64,000 nucleotides of DNA from Hippophae tibetana (taxonomy: Eukaryota; Streptophyta; Magnoliopsida; Rosales; Elaeagnaceae). Position 1 is the first letter of the stretch. Each line of letters begins with the position of its first letter. The DNA lies in contig CM072806.1 in assembly GCA_037013495.1 (NCBI GenBank), positions 15,173,001 through 15,237,000 of the forward strand. Direction: 5' to 3'. Below are positions 59,096 through 64,000 of this stretch, one piece after another. A program made the position numbers and the translations under genes. A model generated the notes under the pieces. It made no database searches. It saw only the letters and a program-made list of their open reading frames with translations, and was not told the DNA's origin.

Positions 59096-62000
59096 CAATT
59101 GTATTCATTCTCAAATGTACTTTTTTTCTAAAAATTATAAAGGCTGGTTTATATTTATATATATAATATAGATACATTTCGGCTGGCCTAACTAAGATTC
59201 ACCTTTATTGTTTAGAAAGAAAGAAATAAATAAATTACCGAATATTATTGTATTTAGGTTGTATAGAATTCCTAGTTTCTCCATAATGCCAAATTTGCCT
59301 CAAATAGAAGACATAGCCCCAAAAGAAAATCCAAACTACATGCACAATATGTTATCATGTTTTGTTAAATAATTGGTCATAACCCATGTTGAAAAGAAAG
59401 AAAAAAAAAATGGTTCTAACCCCACTTTTCAACATAACAAAATTTATTATTCTCAAACCTGAAATATACTAAAAGTACCACTTAACAATTGAAGAACAGT
59501 TGATATACTCCTCATCGCAAGAAGACTAAAAAGGCACAAATAACAAAGAAAAGAAAATTGAAGAACAACCGATTAGCTAGCTTAATGAATTTTGTCACAT
59601 CTAGATGTGAAATTTTGAGTTTGTAAGACAAAATAGCATTTTTTTAAGAGCCTTGATAAAAGGCTAAATCTGGACATTCTGAAATGGGTAATAACAATAT
59701 AATATTTTTGAGCGTGACAATTTACAATATTTTTTATTTTAATAAAATATGTTTTGTGGTATGATATTTACACTATACACATTAATTATTATCACATGAA
59801 TATTTTATATTTGTTTTAGATTGATACTTTTGTAACGTCAATAAAGTTTTAACTTTTTGACCATGTTTTGAAATGAAAGCACATGGTATCGAAAATATTT
59901 TAAAAAATTATTATTCAATACTCATAATGTTATAAAAGTTTCATTTTAAAAAAAATTACCTTATTAAATTTAATATCCTTCCTTTTTTGCCAATAAATAT
60001 ATTAGAAAGACAAATTTGAAACTTTTTAAACATTTTGATTATACATGATAACCATTTTAAAACACAGTTAAAAGCAAAAAAATTGATAAAATATTAGTAA
60101 AAATCTAAGGGCAGTAATTTTTTCGGGTAGGCAATTTACAGCCTCATTTGTTATCTAACAAAGTATGGGTAAATTCAGAAGTGGCCAACACGAAAATGAA
60201 TGTTACATATAGAATATTGTAAAATTGGTGATTGAATAAAACACAAGTGGGTAATGGCTATCACTTTGTACCCTCAAGCCTCGTCCTTCTCTCTTACTTA
60301 ACACACTTGTCTTATTCATAGGAAACATTATATATCTATTACACGCCCCTTCTACTCTTCCCCATATCTCCCCACTCCTCCATTTCTACTAGTATCTTGT
60401 CCCGAAACCCCATTCAGTCTCACTATTATTATTTGCCTTCTTCTGGCTACTACCTACAAGGGATGTTAAATGAAATCTTCAATTTTCGTATAAGATAAAG
60501 ATATAGATATAGACATAAATGCAAATAGTTAGCACTCTCATTTTTTGAAATTTATAAAGAATGTAACATTTCAACACGAGGTGTACTAAAAAAATCCATA
60601 TAACATAACTTATGGCAGATCAATTTAAAAAAAATAAAAAAATAAAAAGCCCAACTTTATACATTTATTCCTAACGAATTTAATAATGTCCCATTTGCTC
60701 TTAAGTTATTGTTTTTATTTATTTATCAAACCATTAACTTATAGACTTATAGGATATTATAATAATCACCAGCAATGCAGGAACTGAACCCTTGTCTTTG
60801 AATCAATGTGTGTATGGGGGGTTCTATTAAATTAAATTAAATTCTCCAATCCCCAAAATTGGCCTTTCTAGCTGTTACTCTTTTCTGATCCATTTTGTTT
60901 TTGTCTACTTGTTGCCCACTTTCTAAGTTTTAGAGATAATAAACTCATAATTACTATTCGAGTATTCTTAATAGGGGATTTGAGCATATATATACTACAT
61001 ATGTTGATGTAACTCTTTTGCATGCTTGCATGCGTGTTTAATTAATACATGTTTTTGTGTGTATGACTTAGGAGTTGATATGTTTATGATAGTAGTTTTA
61101 AAATAATATATTATTTGTATATAATTAACTTATATTAATTCTATACATAAAAAATAATATACAATATTATATATAGTTTATTGTTATAAAATCATAAGAT
61201 ATATAGTCGGTCTTGTGATTAATTTTAATATAATGTTAGAAACCTAATATTAATTCAAATTAATTTTAATATAATGTTAGAATTACATAAATTCATAAGC
61301 ATTCGTGAGTATCCATCCGAAAGAAACTTAACACATATAACATATGTAATATTATATATGCATAACCGAAATACTATTTTAGAGCCGGTTGAATTATATA
61401 TAATTAATCTTTGATAGATTTTGGTTGCTTGGCTGAATATTATTTGTAAAATGAAAAAGGAAAACTAAAATCTCATTAATGCATACGGGAGAAGGAAAAT
61501 TTGGATATAAAATAAAGTAAGAAGAATCAAATATAAACCCAGGTACCTTGTGTTTGTGATAAGTACTCATCCTATGTACAAGGAATACAAACATATGTAT
61601 TGAACAATGAACAACGGTAAGCCGCAAAAAATAATAAATTTTAAAATTTTTATTAAAAACAATTCAAGGAAAAAGTTAAAAAAAAACAAAAATAATTAAC
61701 ATAATAACATTCACTTACCTTTATTTACGAACAGGGCCGTGCAACAAATTATTTTAAAAAATTATAAAAATAAAAAATAAAAATAATACTGTTAAAATTT
61801 ATAATAATAAAAATAGCATCACAATATCGTTATATATAGGTCTATTAGATGACGTTAATTATTAAACAAATCTAAATGATTGTATTTAAATTTAAACAAC
61901 TTTCACTTAAACGAATTTTAATTTAAAATATTATGTCATATTTTTTTTAATAGTTAAAATATATAAATTAGACATCAAATATATTATTTAAGGGATTACA

Positions 62001-62560
62001 AGTTTTAAATTTACTTTTTTTCAATTATATTTTTTTAAAGGTGTAAGTAACACTTGATATTAGTTGTGTAAAAGAAAAAAAAATAATTAAAAATTATGTC
62101 TAATTATAATTAAATGCAATTTTTTGTATCAAAATTTGTTGGTGTATATATAGAATTTTGTTTGTCTATTGAGTATAAACCTATATATTACTTATGAAAT
62201 AAATAATCTTGATTATATATTAAATGTTTAAATCATGTAATTGAAAAACAGTAAGAGTGATAAAAAATATGAAAATCACATGATGAGTTATTATATTTTT
62301 ATTGAATTATTTATAAAAAAATAATTAATTTTATTGCAATAATGATGGCCAAATGTCTATTTTATTTGTATAAAATACTTAAAATTATGAAATCAATTAT
62401 ATATCCCAATAAAAATTGACCAAAACAATTATATACTTAAAATTATGAAATCAATTATATATAACAATTAAAATTATGAAATCAAAGCAGCCATATATGC
62501 AATTAGTTTAAAAGTAAACAACACGATATTTTAATTTTTTGTGCACTCCTTACGTGGGTC
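59096..62560. other. AT-rich intergenic spacer
   Basis: No gene recognised. A more complex, CT-rich patch at about 60255-60460 could be an untranslated or promoter region, but no frame follows on either strand. A 40-50 bp direct repeat (AATTTTAATATAATGTTAGAA) occurs at about 61220 and 61263. ACTTAAAATTATGAAATCAA is repeated at about 62380-62480. Confidence 0.5.
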
Positions 62561-64000
62561 TTGGGATTTTTGTAAAATTAATTAATTTTTTGATTTTCAG
62601 AAAAATCTAGAAAATTTATGTGTAAACTTTTTATTGAAAGTTGTAACCAACTTGACCAGATTATATCGAAAATTGGATTGCACAACACCAACCAGCATCG
62701 CAAGTGCACCTGCCTTCCTAGCCAGTGCAACGCACACCATCTAGTGTGTAGCCAAAGCCAGCCACCGCTCCAACCACTGCCAATGCTACCGTCACCGCCA
62801 CCTTCCCTTGCTATTGTAGTTTTCGTCCAGATTTGGGTACCTGCATAAGTAGTCTGTCCCAATTTTTTTTTTTAAATCGTGAACTAAAAATTATTTTAAT
62901 TTGGACCCAAAATTTGGGTGAGACTTAATTATGAATTTTATTTTGGACTTGTCTCAATTAGAAGTACTAAATTATAAAAGTTATAATTTTATTTAATTTT
63001 AAAAAATTTGGTCATAAATAACGTGATATTTTAATTTTATTTTATTTTATATTACATGTATTGCATGTTAGTGCCATGTATGAATTATTCATATTATAGT
63101 TATAAGATTGGGATGCATATATCTTGTAATATAAAATAAATGTACCTATCCAAATTTATTTATTTTTATTTATGTCACATGCACAAATATGCATCATTAG
63201 AATTTAAAAAAAAATGGTTTACCAAAAATATTATGCATGGGATTGATTTAATGTAATTAAATCAAAAAGATAAGTAACATGTCTACGAATATTACAATTT
63301 TTATAATTATGCATGTTTGCATTAAATGAAAATAAGTTATAAATTGAATATATTTTGAAAAATAGAATATCTGTTTCAAAAATAATAAATATGTGATGTT
63401 TTTCAAATTTAAATTAGTTTTATTTAACATATTGAGTGAGAGTGACAAATATTGATAATTTGACCCATGGTTTCCATCATTAGTGCATACTTGCTAAAAA
63501 CAAATTGAGACTTTGCGACACTTTATATGCGTCTTCCTTAAGAAGGGTTTTCAATTGAGGTTAGTATTAACTATAACTTCTTACGGGATAGAAATCATTA
63601 TGGAAGACATGGATCGAATTCCCTAATAAAGCTTTCTTTGAATAGGTTATGTAATCCTAAATAATGGGTTATGCCCAACAACTACAATTAAAGAGTTAAT
63701 TGCATCTGGATCAAAACCTTGTTGTTATAAATATTTTACCTAATATGTTGATATTGGTAGTTATGTTAACGAAGAAATTCTCGTCTAAATAAAAAAATTT
63801 AATGACCAAACTTAAGATAGCATTAAAACTTTATTGTATTTGGATAATCCCTATTCCAATAACTCGGTAGATTGCATATATGCATCATATTACTACCATG
63901 AATGAATGATATATTTCATGAGAAAATGATTGAGTTGAATTGATTATTTATTGCTTCGATAAATATGATATACCTATTATGACCTTACATGGAAATGAGA
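62561..64000. other. Spacer with a small GC-richer island
   Basis: About 62680-62840 is markedly less AT-rich than its surroundings and gives open frames on both strands (62618-62848 plus; 62578-62862 minus), Pro/Ser/Cys-rich or Trp/Gly-rich respectively. Neither resembles a known family. The remainder to 64000 is AT-rich with nothing recognised. Confidence 0.45.

Noticed and set aside
61394..61627. 77-codon minus-strand open frame
   Set aside because: No motif, no neighbouring exons with compatible splice sites, composition as expected by chance.

Overview
This is an AT-rich stretch of plant nuclear DNA, most probably from a eudicot. I cannot name the species. Two intron-containing plant genes, plant-type Ty1-Copia and Ty3-Gypsy retrotransposons with initiator-tRNA-Met primer sites, and long AT-rich spacers all point this way. 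There are no operons, CRISPR arrays or recognisable RNA genes. Gene models come from reading splice junctions by hand. Transposon clade names come from memory of the families, not from a search.

Layout. (1) 1-3270: 5' half of a minus-strand Copia element, with one uninterrupted 709-codon gag-protease-integrase frame running off the left edge. It lies beside a scrap of a LINE. (2) 3372-7234: AT-rich spacer. (3) 7240-12624: a complete plus-strand Copia element (459-bp LTRs, 5-bp target duplication) whose coding frame is broken by several stops and frameshifts. (4) 12630-18100: spacer with two diverged copies of a long repeat, the second abutting the next gene. (5) 18165-21295: a four-exon BTB/POZ-NPH3 family gene (650 aa). 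(6) 21351-21618: a foldback/MITE-like element. (7) about 22745-34923: a three-level transposon nest. An old decayed Copia element is split by a second Copia element (25018-31693), whose gag is in turn split by a 1435-bp solo LTR (26134-27568). (8) 35020-39560: spacer with a diverged tandem duplication and three identical 147-bp tandem repeats. (9) 39562-45198, minus strand: a seven-exon LOG-type cytokinin-activating gene (218 aa) with a TATA box and G-box upstream. (10) 45480-50560: spacer with a long TC microsatellite. (11) 50560-58436: a decayed Athila-like Gypsy element with an inverted Gypsy fragment at its 5' side. (12) 58440-64000: spacer with an inverted third copy of the repeat found upstream of the NPH3-family gene.

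The two host genes are unrelated in mechanism, although both families touch hormone biology. NPH3-family proteins act in phototropin and auxin-transport signalling as likely CUL3 ubiquitin-ligase adaptors. LOG releases active cytokinin bases. Nothing in the window links them functionally.

I did not find evidence for a new biological system. The most informative structures are the three-level nest (whose ancestral junctions can still be read in frame), the exact 147-bp triplication, the paired hairpins in the youngest Copia LTR, the CG-rich palindrome cluster in the solo LTR, and the repeat shared between the NPH3-family gene's 5' flank and two other sites.
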